In this document: positions 23,036 through 33,989 of the stretch, in pieces
Layout: every line of letters begins with the position of its first letter
Numbering within the stretch: position 1 is the first letter of the stretch
NCBI RefSeq assembly: GCF_905220415.1
Contig: NC_059551.1
Coordinates: 4,660,001-4,724,000 of the forward strand
Origin: Colias croceus
Taxonomy: Eukaryota > Arthropoda > Insecta > Lepidoptera > Pieridae
Direction: 5' to 3'
Length of the DNA: 64,000 bases
The notes under the pieces: model-generated
Seen by the model: only the letters and a program-made list of their open reading frames with translations
Database searches by the model: none
Told to the model about the DNA's origin: nothing
Made by a program: the position numbers and the translations under genes

Positions 23036-25187
23036 AAATTTCATACAAAATACGAAGAATCGATTGTAACGGCTAAAACATAGAACCTTTATGATACTTA
23101 ACTTCACAATACCAAGTTTCAATTACAATGTACTTAGGTAATATGAAACGAGTATATTTTGTTGCATCGCATAGTAATTGCGCGTTCTTCTGGAACCGAG
23201 ACCTTTGTGCATTTACTATGTAATTATATAACAATAATCCACATTAGAATATGAATCACAAATGTATTATCTGTTAGTTATATGCAAAATACAATGAAAC
23301 AACGGCACAAAACTATTGTTTCATGAATACCTTTCAAAATTTCATGTGATTTCATTTATTGTGATTTTGAAGAAATTTGGTAAATGAAAATGATAAAATC
23401 ATCCACAGGATAATATGACCTATTTTAAGATTATATTTTAGCTTTTGATCAGAATATTAGAAATACTTTTGTCAGATTAAAAAGTTTTAAAATTTGATGG
23501 CAACCATTAAATAAACATTTCAAGTACCTACCTTGTGTAAATGTAGAATGATCGACTTATGATACCGACCGTAAACTTTTTAAATGTGATTGATACTACA
23601 CCATAACCTGCAGAGAATAATAACTAATAACTATCTATAACTCATCATACTTTTTATAAGAGATGAATCTATTTTCTAAGATTTTCAATAGAAAAGTTAA
23701 ATTAATGAACCCATTACAAGCAAAAGTTATTCTAATATCACAACACAATATGAACAAGTCTTAGACTAGAATTTATACCACTACTCAAGATCATAACATT
23801 ACCTATGTACATTAGAATGTGTTGAAATGGCATTAAGTCGTGTAATTAGAATGGTTTTCTGTCTAAAATGTAATCACTTCGCGATTACCGTCAAGTGTTA
23901 TAAAATTTCTAATAAATATATGGGTAAAGTGTCGCCTTTTATGTAAATATATGTTAAAACTGTTAACGTTATTATAATATGAATACGTTAACACCTACAA
24001 GCAATGATAGTATGGGTTATTTGCGTATAGTGCATAGAATAATTATTAATTATTAAACATTTAGGTTAATTTTGCGATTTCAATTATATGGTCGGTTGAT
24101 TCTAAAATCTTGAAGCAAATACGTGATTGATTAGTGGTGATTTAATTAAACGAATTTTTTTGAATTATAATAGTTACTTAATGACAATTCCAAATATTTT
24201 TTTAATGAAACGTAAAACGTAGATATGGTGTCCTTTCTACTTAAATCAGAGTAATGACCGGAATTGCTTTACAGCATAAATTTATGAAAAATATTTTACA
24301 TTAACTAAATACGTAGATACAATTAAAAACGATTTTTTTTTTCTTAGTCATCTCTTGCATCGCATATTATGCGGCATAATATATCTATAGGAACAAAAGC
24401 AGGTATTTTTTTTCTAATGATTAAAATTTTTATGCACAGGAAAAATATAGATTAAATATAATTCACGTGAACTCGACGGAACCACATTGTAGACGTAGTT
24501 ACGTGTTAATATAATGTGGCCCTGTATGTTGATCATTTATATTCATTTCTATATTTAGTACGTCAACAAGCTCCGCTCTATAAGAATGTACATGACTTGA
24601 TCAACAATGACCACGCAATCAATTTGACCCGTCCTGTACCATTCTACTAGTCATTTTAACAAGTATCCGTGATTTATTTTGGTTGACACTTTTTTCAAAC
24701 ATGGTATGGCATGTGGATATTGGAATTATTCTTATGACTGAACGATGGTCTTACCACAAAACATAAACACAATCTAACTTTAAACCAGGTATCAATTAAT
24801 TCAATTCAATTTTATTTTATGAAAAACCAGGTATCTGTCACTTTAATAGCTGTCTATGTGAAATACGACAAAACCAGATTAAAGAGAACCCGTGACATAC
24901 ATAATTAAGACAATACAAAAATATTGTTTAATTCTTGATCATTAGTTATTATTTGCCAATATTCTTCCGTCGCGTCGATGGTAAAATGTTTTACCTAGCA
25001 AAATTAGAACGAGCGTAATTGAACAGTTACACAAAAGATATGACTAAAATATCAAAAACAACAATAATTCCGATTACAATAGATAAAATACATTATTCCA
25101 TTTTCTATTTGACCTTGATCTTAATGTTGTTTTATCGATTTAATTCAGTCGTGTCCTCTTTATGTCTGTTATCTCTTTATTGTAAAC

Positions 25188-25260
25188 AACGCCATCTGTT
25201 GAGGAGTAGCCTAACTATTTATTTCTGTTTGTAGTGCTGGGAATGTCCCATAGATGGCGC
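25188..25260. promoter_or_regulatory. Pair of opposed CTCF-like AGATGGCG motifs
   Basis: AACGCCATCTGTTG at 25188-25201 (motif on minus) and TAGATGGCGC at 25251-25260 (plus) match the core YAGRKGGCRS known for CTCF in animals. The same word also fits YY1/Pho-like binding. Three more copies lie just inside the intron after the shared exon (38941-39064). Function is inferred from the motif only; the word is also frequent in lepidopteran introns. Confidence 0.3.
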
Positions 25261-26819
25261 TATTATAAATATTATTTTATTGAATTAAAAGTAGTCTTTA
25301 TTTTTTATGTTCTTTTTACAAACAATAATATGCTTATTAAAATTTTACAATATATTGAGAGAAGCGCAAAAACCCAAAATACCCAAAATAATTATTTAAA
25401 GTTATGCAAAGTACCTAGCTAAGTGCGATAGTAGATTTTGTAATTTTTTTTTGCACAAAAATTCAAATGTTCAATTTGCAATTAGCAAAAAATGTTATGT
25501 TCAAATTTTCCAATACATATTTTTTACTTTATTATGAAGAAAAATTGTCATTTTAAATAACTATTGATGACCGTTTAGATGGTTTATATCTTTACATTAA
25601 AATCGAAAAATATTGTAATATTATGTATTTGTTAATTGTTAAACCACGACAAAATTACCCAAAACTGCTTCCTGTTATTCTATTCATGTTCCTTTGCCGG
25701 TAAAATCTCCTTTCTTTTTTTCAGTTTAGTACGCATTTTTCAAATTTCACAAATTTATTTTAATAGCTTAAAGAATTGTGAAAATGTCGTCTAAAAAATA
25801 ATCCAACAAGGTTATTGATCTCACTTCCACCAACTGTAATTAGGCATTTTTGCTGAATTCTGAAGATACTTCAGACACTAATTCTTAGAATTTAGCCAAA
25901 ATATACACACAATATTTTTGTAACAGCAGACGTTTACCAGGTTATGGCTATGACGTTTCAAGGCCACCTTGATGTAAAAATAGATTGAACAGCATCAATG
26001 TTTAGTTTAAAGTTTAAACCATTATTTTACATATTTGTTTATGATAATTGACTTTTCTTTTATAAAGGCAGTTCAATTTTCGCGCTGTTTTTAAATTCTT
26101 CTGCAGACTGATTTTTTTCTTGTGAACATTCCTTACGGAAAAAAATGTCTCCTTTGCACTACACTACACGTAATGTTCTCAACTTTCCTATTCTTTGAAA
26201 AACATAAGACATAATATAAAAAATGTGTAAATGTGTAAATGTAAATGTAAATACAATTTAATCGCGTTATACCAACCTGCAATCATCTCAATTTCTATTA
26301 AAAAAAAGAACGACAAAGATTTCTATTGTTCCATTGACAATAATTTCCTATTAGTGCCTTTGGCTGCATCGATTTCGATCAATACAGCATTTTACTTTTC
26401 ATCCGGATATCAGCAAACAATTTAAATCTAATCATAATCTAATCTTTAACCCTATCTACAATTAAGTAAGTAGGTTTATTATCTATTTATAATTCTTAGC
26501 TTGGAAACCTGTACGGCTGAATCACTAAATTAAGGATATCTTAGTATATTTTTTAGCTTGGCGTTTGCCTAACAAATGCTCTGACCTTACTTCTTCATAA
26601 GGTACCTAACGGGTTGTCGTTTAAACTACAAATTAGGAGCCGTGAAAAGTTGCTTCAATTAGGTATATACCAAGCAATCTTTTAGCACGATTGCTCAAAA
26701 TATTATTGTTTTCCATACTGATACACATAAATTAGAAATGGTCCACGTGCCGATATATTTGGTCAACGTAATCAATCAAGGAGCAGTGTTCGAAATAGGT
26801 TCATCAAAGTCATAGAAGG

Positions 26820-26912
26820 CTTATTTTGGCGCGCGGCGAGCTGGTCACGTAGTTAGACCGCGCAGCCTGATCGCAACGTACGTTAGGCGAGCGCAAAAAA
26901 ATCCGCGCATTT
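26820..26912. other. CpG-rich island in AT-rich intron
   Basis: The stretch from 'ggcgcgcggcgagctggtca' to 'aatccgcgcattttgcc' has many CpG dinucleotides against a CpG-poor, AT-rich background. I found no open frame of length and no second copy in the window. It may be an old repeat remnant or a regulatory element. Confidence 0.35.
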
Positions 26913-27361
26913 TGCCAATGTGTACATGTGTTTTTACTTAATTTTTTTTGGAATAAAACTGCTATAACGTACTTTTGCTAACGCGAATTTTTTTTTTATA
27001 TTTAATTCGTTGCATTAAGTGCATAGTTTGGAGCTTTATGAATTTGTATTTTAAATGCATTTTTGTGGTTCGTAAACCTTGCTTTATGACATCAAATTTC
27101 GTGACGATAAAACATGACCTAGAAGTAAAATAATGATAGCATCATGGGACAGGACAAATTAGAGATCCGACAATACAATATATTTTATGGACATGTATGT
27201 TTGTTTTGTACGTGACTTATTTGGAAACTACTTATTTCAAATTCACAAGTGGGTGATTATTTATTAGTAAATTTATGGTTTGTTTAGGTAGCACAAGATC
27301 CGGTGTCAGTGTTTTTATTCAGTTTTAATAAGATGGTCATGTACTCATGTACATTGTACAT

Positions 27362-27536
27362 AATAGTATAAAACAAAGTCGTTTTCTATGTCCCTTTGTA
27401 CCTATGTTTAAATTTTTAAAACTACGGAACGGATTGTGATGCAGTTTTTTTTTAATAGATAGAGTGATTCAAGAGGAAGGTACCTATATATAGTTTATTG
27501 GGTAAAGCGGGCGAAGCCGCGGGCCGGTCGCTAGTT
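27362..27536. repeat. Family A-related short repeat
   Basis: It ends 'agcgggcgaagccgcgggcc' and 'gctagtt'. Its body 'atagatagagtgattcaagaggaagg' recurs inverted at 29045-29226, so the two copies form an inverted pair about 1.5 kb apart. Confidence 0.7.
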
Positions 27537-28209
27537 GACTATAAGTTTGGATTTCCATTCATGTCTTAGAATCACAGGTCATATAAAGAACAATGTATAA
27601 TTATTATTAATAATAGTGCATAATGCATATCTGTTAAAAACTGTAGAAGAATGCAGTCCGAAAAAACTGTAGAAGATTTTCAGGAAGATTTCAATTTTCG
27701 ACTAATCTCAACAATAACATAGGTAGGTATATAACAATAATATTGCCGGCTATTTCTACTTTTACACTTTGAGTATATTAACTAGAGTTAATTTAAATAA
27801 TTAATAAAAAAACAATGGCTATTAGGTGTTATGAGTACAATAATTGTACGCAATTTGGAAACTTTATAGAACTGCTTAGATATACCTAGGTACCTAAGGA
27901 ATAAATTCTAGACCGACATCACATAAAAAAACGTATTGCGAAGTTGTTTCTTACAATACTTTGCTCAATATTCAAAGTGGGTACCCACAACTTGTAATAC
28001 AATTTCTACGTGATATTTTAAAGTAACGCATCGTTGACTTCCGACAAACCTTCGGACATTTCCGGGTTGCAATGCCAGTATAATCTATTCTATTTATAGA
28101 GGAATGGAGAAATTGATTTCTTAAATATCTATAAGTTTATCCTTCCTTGTGATGAGAAATATTTTAATCAAAATGGTTAAAAACCTGCGAATAAATAAAA
28201 ATAATACCT

Positions 28210-28345
28210 ACCTACATACAATTATACATCATCATCATAATCAGCCCATTTACATTCCCACTGTTGGGACTCGGGCCTCCTATGAGGGTACGGGCACACC
28301 ATACACCACGCAGGCCAAGTGCGGGTTTATACATACATACCTAGG
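28210..28345 (+). repeat. Lepidopteran repeat with 'catcatcatcataatcagccc' start
   Basis: It contains 'cagcccatttacattcccac', 'tgttgggactcgggcctcct' and 'atgagggtacgggcacacca', followed by 'cacgcaggccaagtgcgg'. I recognise this as a common moth and butterfly interspersed repeat. The small frame across it is accidental. Confidence 0.7.
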
Positions 28346-29044
28346 TTATATTATATACCAGTCAGGAGTAAATTGTAAAGAGCGAACGGAGTCAGGGAGA
28401 GCCTGTACCTATTCATAAAATTAATTGTTTTTAACCATGGCGGGTATAAAAGCAATTTATTAATTGCACTATAATTTATTGATCAACTACGTGTGAATTA
28501 TGCGTGTAATTAAAATAACGAAGTGTTATTTATAATTTTTGAAATATGTGGAAAGTAACTAAGTATGTCTACATTCTTTAATACCAACTTATCTCAATTT
28601 TATTATATTACCTATATATTATTATTTCCCAGATCTTATATGCCTTTCAATATTATTTTATACATTTCATTGTAAAAATTAAAGAACAGTCTGTCTAAAA
28701 GGAAAATCGATTAAATAAATCACACATTAGCATCCAATAGACACGTCGTCCAATAGATACTAATTTAAATCATACTGGAATAGAATACAATACACCGTGC
28801 ATGGTTTAGTATTATTAAAAGGTTCTTATAACGTTTTAAAGAACCTTAAAAATATTAAATGACTGATTAAATGTAATAATTTTTCTAAATTAAATTTCCC
28901 GTCTGAATTTACATCAATTACTAAAACTATCCTACGAAAATCCTAGAAATCCTAATATAAAAGAATTAAGTAGGTGCAATTTATATCTTTACCAAATTTC
29001 ATACAGATAAGTAGTAACGATCAATATAGGTAATATTATATTCT

Positions 29045-29226
29045 TAACTAGCTTACCGCCCGCGGCTTCGCCCGCTTTGTCTAAAACCTAATAAATTATA
29101 TACTAAAACCTTCCTCTTGAATCACTCTATCTATTAAAAAAACCGCATCAAAATCCGTTGCGTAGTTTTAAAGATTTAAGCATACAAAGGGACATAGGGA
29201 CAGAGAAAGCTAATTTTTTTATACTG
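29045..29226. repeat. Family A-related repeat, inverted copy
   Basis: It starts 'aactagcttaccgcccgcgg' then 'cttcgcccgctttg', the reverse complement of the end of 27362-27536. The interior 'ccttcctcttgaatcactct' matches inverted. Confidence 0.7.
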
Positions 29227-29769
29227 TGTGATTTCTGCGCGTTTATAATATGAATAGGAGTAGTAGGATTGTAGTAGTAGATGCATTATAATAGTTTAGT
29301 TTATTATCTACGCGCAATTAATTATTTGAGATTGCTCTTGTACGGCATGTCAGCTTTTACTGAGATGATAAATTTGCTTTACAATAATTAATAGCCGAGT
29401 GACCACTCTTCAGTGTCATTAACATAAAAATACATACTGCTTTTCCTTCTGTTAAAGTGACGGTCTTTTTTTAAAGTGACATTGGTGCATTCAGTATTAA
29501 TTAGTGTCAAGGGTGTCTTAGAAAGTAATTTGAAGTTTTTAAACTTCTTGGAAGAGGCAGTGAAGTAGGTACTATATATAAAACTGGAAATATGTTTAGA
29601 TAAACCCTGCATCATTGCAACTTGTAATAATTATTAAGTATTACAGATAGATTATTTTTGTAGTTTTCAAAAATATAATGATTAGATTGTCAGGTTTTAA
29701 ATTTTAATATTTGTAGAAGTCAGAAATGACATGATTGGGTTGTCATGTTTTAAATTTCAATAGTAGAGG

Positions 29770-30070
29770 TTAATAAACGTGACGTTAAACACCGTCTCGT
29801 TAAGCCCAAAACGTTGCCAATCACCAAACATAAAAGCCAATAAATCACACCAAATTTCACTCATATCTTCAAACTTTCGAGACACATAAATAGCGTCACA
29901 TTTTATCTGCTTGTTTAGCGAAAAGTACACTAAAATGTGTCCACCGCATTACGTAATCTGCCCTAATGGTTTCGGCAGTTCCGATGTCATGATAGCGTCA
30001 GGCCCATAAATAGCGAGTCTGCTGTCAGCTTCGGCTAACAGGCTTAGCGTCATGTGACGTCAGTTAAGAA
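29770..30070. promoter_or_regulatory. CpG-enriched block with a CRE (TGACGTCA)
   Basis: This 300-bp stretch is less AT-rich and richer in CpG and CGTCA/GTGACG words than its surroundings, and it ends with a perfect palindromic TGACGTCA at 30055-30062. No long frame is open. It lies 3.2 kb upstream of the alternative foraging exon at 33295, so a role as an enhancer or distal promoter of that isoform is possible but unproven. Confidence 0.3.
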
Positions 30071-30664
30071 GATTATCTAGCTGTTTGATTTTCCCTACTG
30101 TGATAGGTTTTACTATGTACGTAAATTTACACGATGATTGTTTGATTATTTAGTTTATCGAGTTGAGGTTTTAAATACGTACATTACCTTTATACATTTT
30201 CGAACTAGAGATAAATATTACTATTCTACCACGATAAACGATTCTCTCTTTTCTTTTTATTGATTCCACGTAAAATATAATCCCTAGAAGATAATAAATA
30301 AGGAGCTCTATGAATATTAATTTAAAGTGATAGATGTATACAATTTAATAGTATACAAAAACGTACATTAGAAAAATTTATTGATGTATAGAAATAACAG
30401 GTTAAAAGATCAAACAAGCTCTCAATCAAACACTTTATAATAATCTGCCGACATTGAAATTATAATCTTTATTAGTTAAATCAATTATCTTGCTTTGGCT
30501 TTTAATAAGAAGCCAAATAAATGTAGGATTTAATCGTTCCGTAGTGAATATTATGTTTGTTTGATGTAAATGCACCGTTAAACGAACATAGAGCTAGAGC
30601 TAGATGCAGCAAGAGCAAGAGCATCTTTTCGAGTAAACGTAAACTCGAATTCAGTGTTATTCAG

Positions 30665-30859
30665 TACTAGCTGCTCCGCGCGGTTTCACCCCCGTGGCTC
30701 CACCCCTGTTGGTCGTATATCCTATAACCTTTCTCGATAAATGGGCTATCTAACACCGAAATAATTTTTCAAATCGGACCAGTGGTTCCCGAGATTAGCG
30801 CGTTCAAACAAACAAACAAACAAACAAACTCTTCAGCTTTATAATATTAGTATAGATTA
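30665..30859. repeat. Lepidopteran short repeat, family B (complete copy)
   Basis: It starts 'tactagctgctccgcgcggt' and ends with an (AAAC)n-like run, then 'cttcagctttataatattag'. The body 'ctcgataaatgggctatcta' and 'tttttcaaatcggacca' is shared with four other copies in the window. Confidence 0.8.
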
Positions 30860-32740
30860 GAACATTGCATAGAATCTTTTCGTACGTCTTAAGAACAACG
30901 TAAGAATGCTCTACGGCTGTTTACACTAAAATAATTTAACATACTGGGGTTAGAATGAGCATTTGCGCGTTTTGATCTAACTGCACCGTGATCTAAATGC
31001 ACCGTAAAACAAATGCTTACCCTTATTGGCCTTATCACATAATGCATACCAAAAAATATAATAGGTATATTTTTTAATTATGTACATTTCTAAAATTGTG
31101 TTCATCACATTTAGAAGACCTAGTACAAAGATTCATTGAAATTTTTGTTACAAAAATAAAAAGATTTTGATTGATGTTTTCGCGATGTTTTCTATTTGTT
31201 TCCTTACCGTTCATTTTAAATGACAAATGCGTCTATTTTTACGAAAACATCTTTTTTTCTGGAACCACGTGTTCTGGGCTCATGTCCAACATAAGCGGGT
31301 CTAGGTCATCTAACTCTGACTGATATGTTTTATGTTTACCTGTACAGTATTTATGTCATATTATTGATGAATGTCAGTTGTAATCCATACGATAAGTTAT
31401 CTATCGATAACGTCTAGAAATAACTGTGAAGACATTGGAGCTTACCTCTATGGAAACATTAGTTTTTATAATAAATTAGAAAAATTTCTTTAACAATCTT
31501 TTGTCTGGTCATAAACATATTCTGTCTAGTTATTAAAGTATACTTTCATGATTTGCAGAAGATTTGTCAGGTGTTTACTTTTTATAAATTTCAACCAAAT
31601 CAATTTCTTACACAATTGTTAAACTTATTGTGTAATTGATTTTTTATTGCTTTATAATAAAGTTGGTGTTAGTAGTAATAGTATTAACAAAAATTTTGAC
31701 AAAATAACTGTTTATCTTATCTTTAATTATCCATGTTAATCTATCTATAAGGCAAATAATATACCTAATATAAAATTTCCAACATAAATATTAAATACTG
31801 AAATCATTTTAAATCTCGTTGATGTTATAAAATATATATTCTGTAAAACTGACGCTCCTCTTACTATATTTCTGCTCTTTTCTTACCTTATGATATTTAA
31901 TTATTTGGTTTCCAACGATTAGTAACACTTGATAATAGTGTTACTAATGGTTGGAAACCAAATTTATAGCTGGAGATCGCATAATCAAATAAGCTGCATT
32001 TTAAATTTTAATATTCAGAAAAAAATTAGTCTGAAATCTGAAATAATAAGCCGTTAAGACAGTCTTCGCAAGCAAATTGAGCTATAACTATGATATAGTC
32101 AATGGTTTATACTCGTAAATTTCCTAAATAAAAGCCCAGTCACAATTGATATTCAATCATAGATGTTCTATTAGAACAGCACGTGTGTCCCAAATTATTC
32201 TTGTTGACCTTTTAATTAAAAGTATAAGGCGTTTGCCGATAAGTCAACTAGTTTGCTGACCTTATGATTAATTATTTATATCCTCCCACGTATAAATACT
32301 TATTATAATAATTAAATCTGTCTATGACTTTGATGATATGTTAGTGTTCGAATTAACAAAAAAATAATTTAGGTACTACAATTTGAAATTTATCAACTTA
32401 GCCTGATACTTTACTAAGTCAAGCTAGTAAAAATGTTTTTGAAATAGTAGTTAACATACTAATAGTAGTAAATTCTATACTTCTTACTAACTTATGCATT
32501 TATAATAGTGGTATTGATTACGCAGTTATCATTAGAAGATTGTCAAGTAATTTAACAAATTGTTATAAATGATTATTGTATTGCTACTTACTATTATGTC
32601 GCGTAAAATGCAAACTCGTTTAGAAAAAAACTAGTCCTCTATTTTAAGCTCAACATTAATAGTTGTCTTTGTTCATTAAATCGTTAGTCATATTTCAATA
32701 AACACCAATTAAATGTGACATACGGTCGACGTGGTGGTTT
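30860..32740. other. for: Intronic, nothing recognised except one hairpin
   Basis: AT-rich sequence without genes or interspersed repeats that I can name. The hairpin at 31903-31963 is listed separately. Confidence 0.45.
31903..31963. repeat. 27-bp stem, 7-nt loop inverted repeat
   Basis: The left arm 31903-31929 (atttggtttccaacgattag...) and the right arm 31937-31963 are complementary with a single mismatch around the loop TGATAAT. The surroundings show no similar symmetry. It could be a tiny inverted-repeat element, a hairpin RNA precursor or a chance palindrome. The stem is long enough to fold in RNA on either strand. Confidence 0.6.
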
Positions 32741-32741
32741 C

Positions 32742-33294
32742 TATAAAAAGTTGTGCGACCACAATGCTGTGTCATTGGTTACTGTTCAATGTATTAGGAA
32801 AGAATTATAGACTCACGCTTGATGCTATGACATCGTGCATAATTAGCGAGGAACAATGGGTACATTTAAAGTCGAGCCCATGCTGACTGTGGGCGCTGTT
32901 GTAACTAAAAATAGTCTCTTATTGTTTCGTTTATTGACAATCACTAATCTAAATTCTATTAGAGTCTAAAACTTCTGATAAAATAGGGGAATTTCCAATA
33001 TACTAATAAGATACTAAGCAATACTTTGATCGATTTTCAATATCAAAAGCGTGTAAACTAAATTTACGCTTATTACTTATTATAAGTGGCCTGTACATTC
33101 CTTTATCTGGTCCTATCGATGATACAGCTGATAGCAAAAGTACGTTAATAGCAGTGTTGCTCTACTCAGCGATTTCTATAAACGTAATGTAAATTTTAAA
33201 ATTCAGTGCCATAATCGGACAGTATGTATATATGGTTTATAGTGTGTGAGTGAAATACAATTAGTCTGGGACAGTGATTTAAAATCTAGTGATC
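32742..33294 (+). promoter_or_regulatory. for: Putative promoter and leader of the second foraging isoform
   Basis: A good TATA word (TATAAAAA, 32742-32749) followed 30 bp later by an initiator-like TCATTG gives one possible start. A second candidate is the arthropod initiator TCAGT at 33203-33207, about 90 bp upstream of the ATG at 33295. No splice acceptor stands out between them, so an unspliced leader is plausible. RNA 5' ends would decide. Confidence 0.35.
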
Positions 33295-33716
33295 ATGTCG
33301 CACACACATACAACGCAGTGTAAAGTGGACCACTACTTTAAGTTGGAAAAAAAGTATCTGGACCTAAAAAGACTGGTTATGGAGAAGACTGAAGAACTGA
33401 AGAAGCGTGATAAAATCATAGCAATGCTAGAAAATGAAATTGACGATCGAGATGCAACCATACGATATTTAAAGAACGAAATAGATAAATTTCGGCAAGT
33501 TGTCAAACCTTTGACTAGGCAAATGATCGACATGCAACGAAATGGCGTGGAAGTGGAAGAAGAAGGTCTAGTGATTAAATCTCCTGGTATAGAAAATACA
33601 AGAGTGTTCCATTTGGTTGAACCCAGGCTGAAGAGAACGGCGATATCAGCAGAGCCTCTTTCTTCGCTCACACAGGATCCTGAAATGAAATTGGTTAAAA
33701 TTACAAAAAGTTTGAA
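33295..33716 (+). CDS. for: cGMP-dependent protein kinase foraging, alternative first coding exon 2 (I-beta-like N terminus)
   Basis: Encodes 140 residues plus two bases of a split codon. I chose the ATG at 33295 (MSHTHTTQCKVDHYF); an upstream GTG in the same frame is not a normal eukaryotic start. Residues 14-72 form a charged heptad-repeat coiled coil (KLEKKYLDLKRLVME ... NEIDKFRQVV), the dimerisation zipper. Residues 113-121 are KRTAISAEP, the inhibitory pseudosubstrate, matching the vertebrate PKG I-beta type rather than the RAQGISAEP of the upstream exon. The exon ends before GTGAGT at 33717 in phase 2. Joining to 38756 gives TKSLK|SRELIKGAIL with the frame kept, exactly as for the other first exon. 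So this is an alternative N terminus for the same kinase, likely driven by its own promoter, with different dimer partners, location and cGMP sensitivity by analogy with vertebrate I-alpha and I-beta. Confidence 0.92.
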
Positions 33717-33989
33717 GTGAGTATTTATATGCCATAACCTGTATCTAAAAATCAATATTGATTAATTTCAATTATACGCTTGTATCACAAATAGTAAACT
33801 GTATTAGATATTCCATTATCGGTTTTAAAATAGTAGAGGTACTCCTATTAGACATTTTGTTTACATATATGAATTATAAGCCATATAACCAATAATTACG
33901 GTACAATATTAACATAATTCAAAACGTCTATTGCTCCATCATTACGAAGGTCACAAATGGGATCGTTTTTACAAATCGCACGTATACAT

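Larger units (their letters stand above)
20925..25187. other. for: Intronic, scattered repeat fragments only
   Basis: AT-rich sequence without genes. It contains the family B fragment at 21825 and the 'tttcactt' repeat at 22899, listed separately. The remainder shows nothing recognisable. Confidence 0.5.

Noticed and set aside
33333..33755. 140-codon minus-strand frame opposite the second PKG exon
   Set aside because: It is the antisense shadow of a well-supported coding exon.
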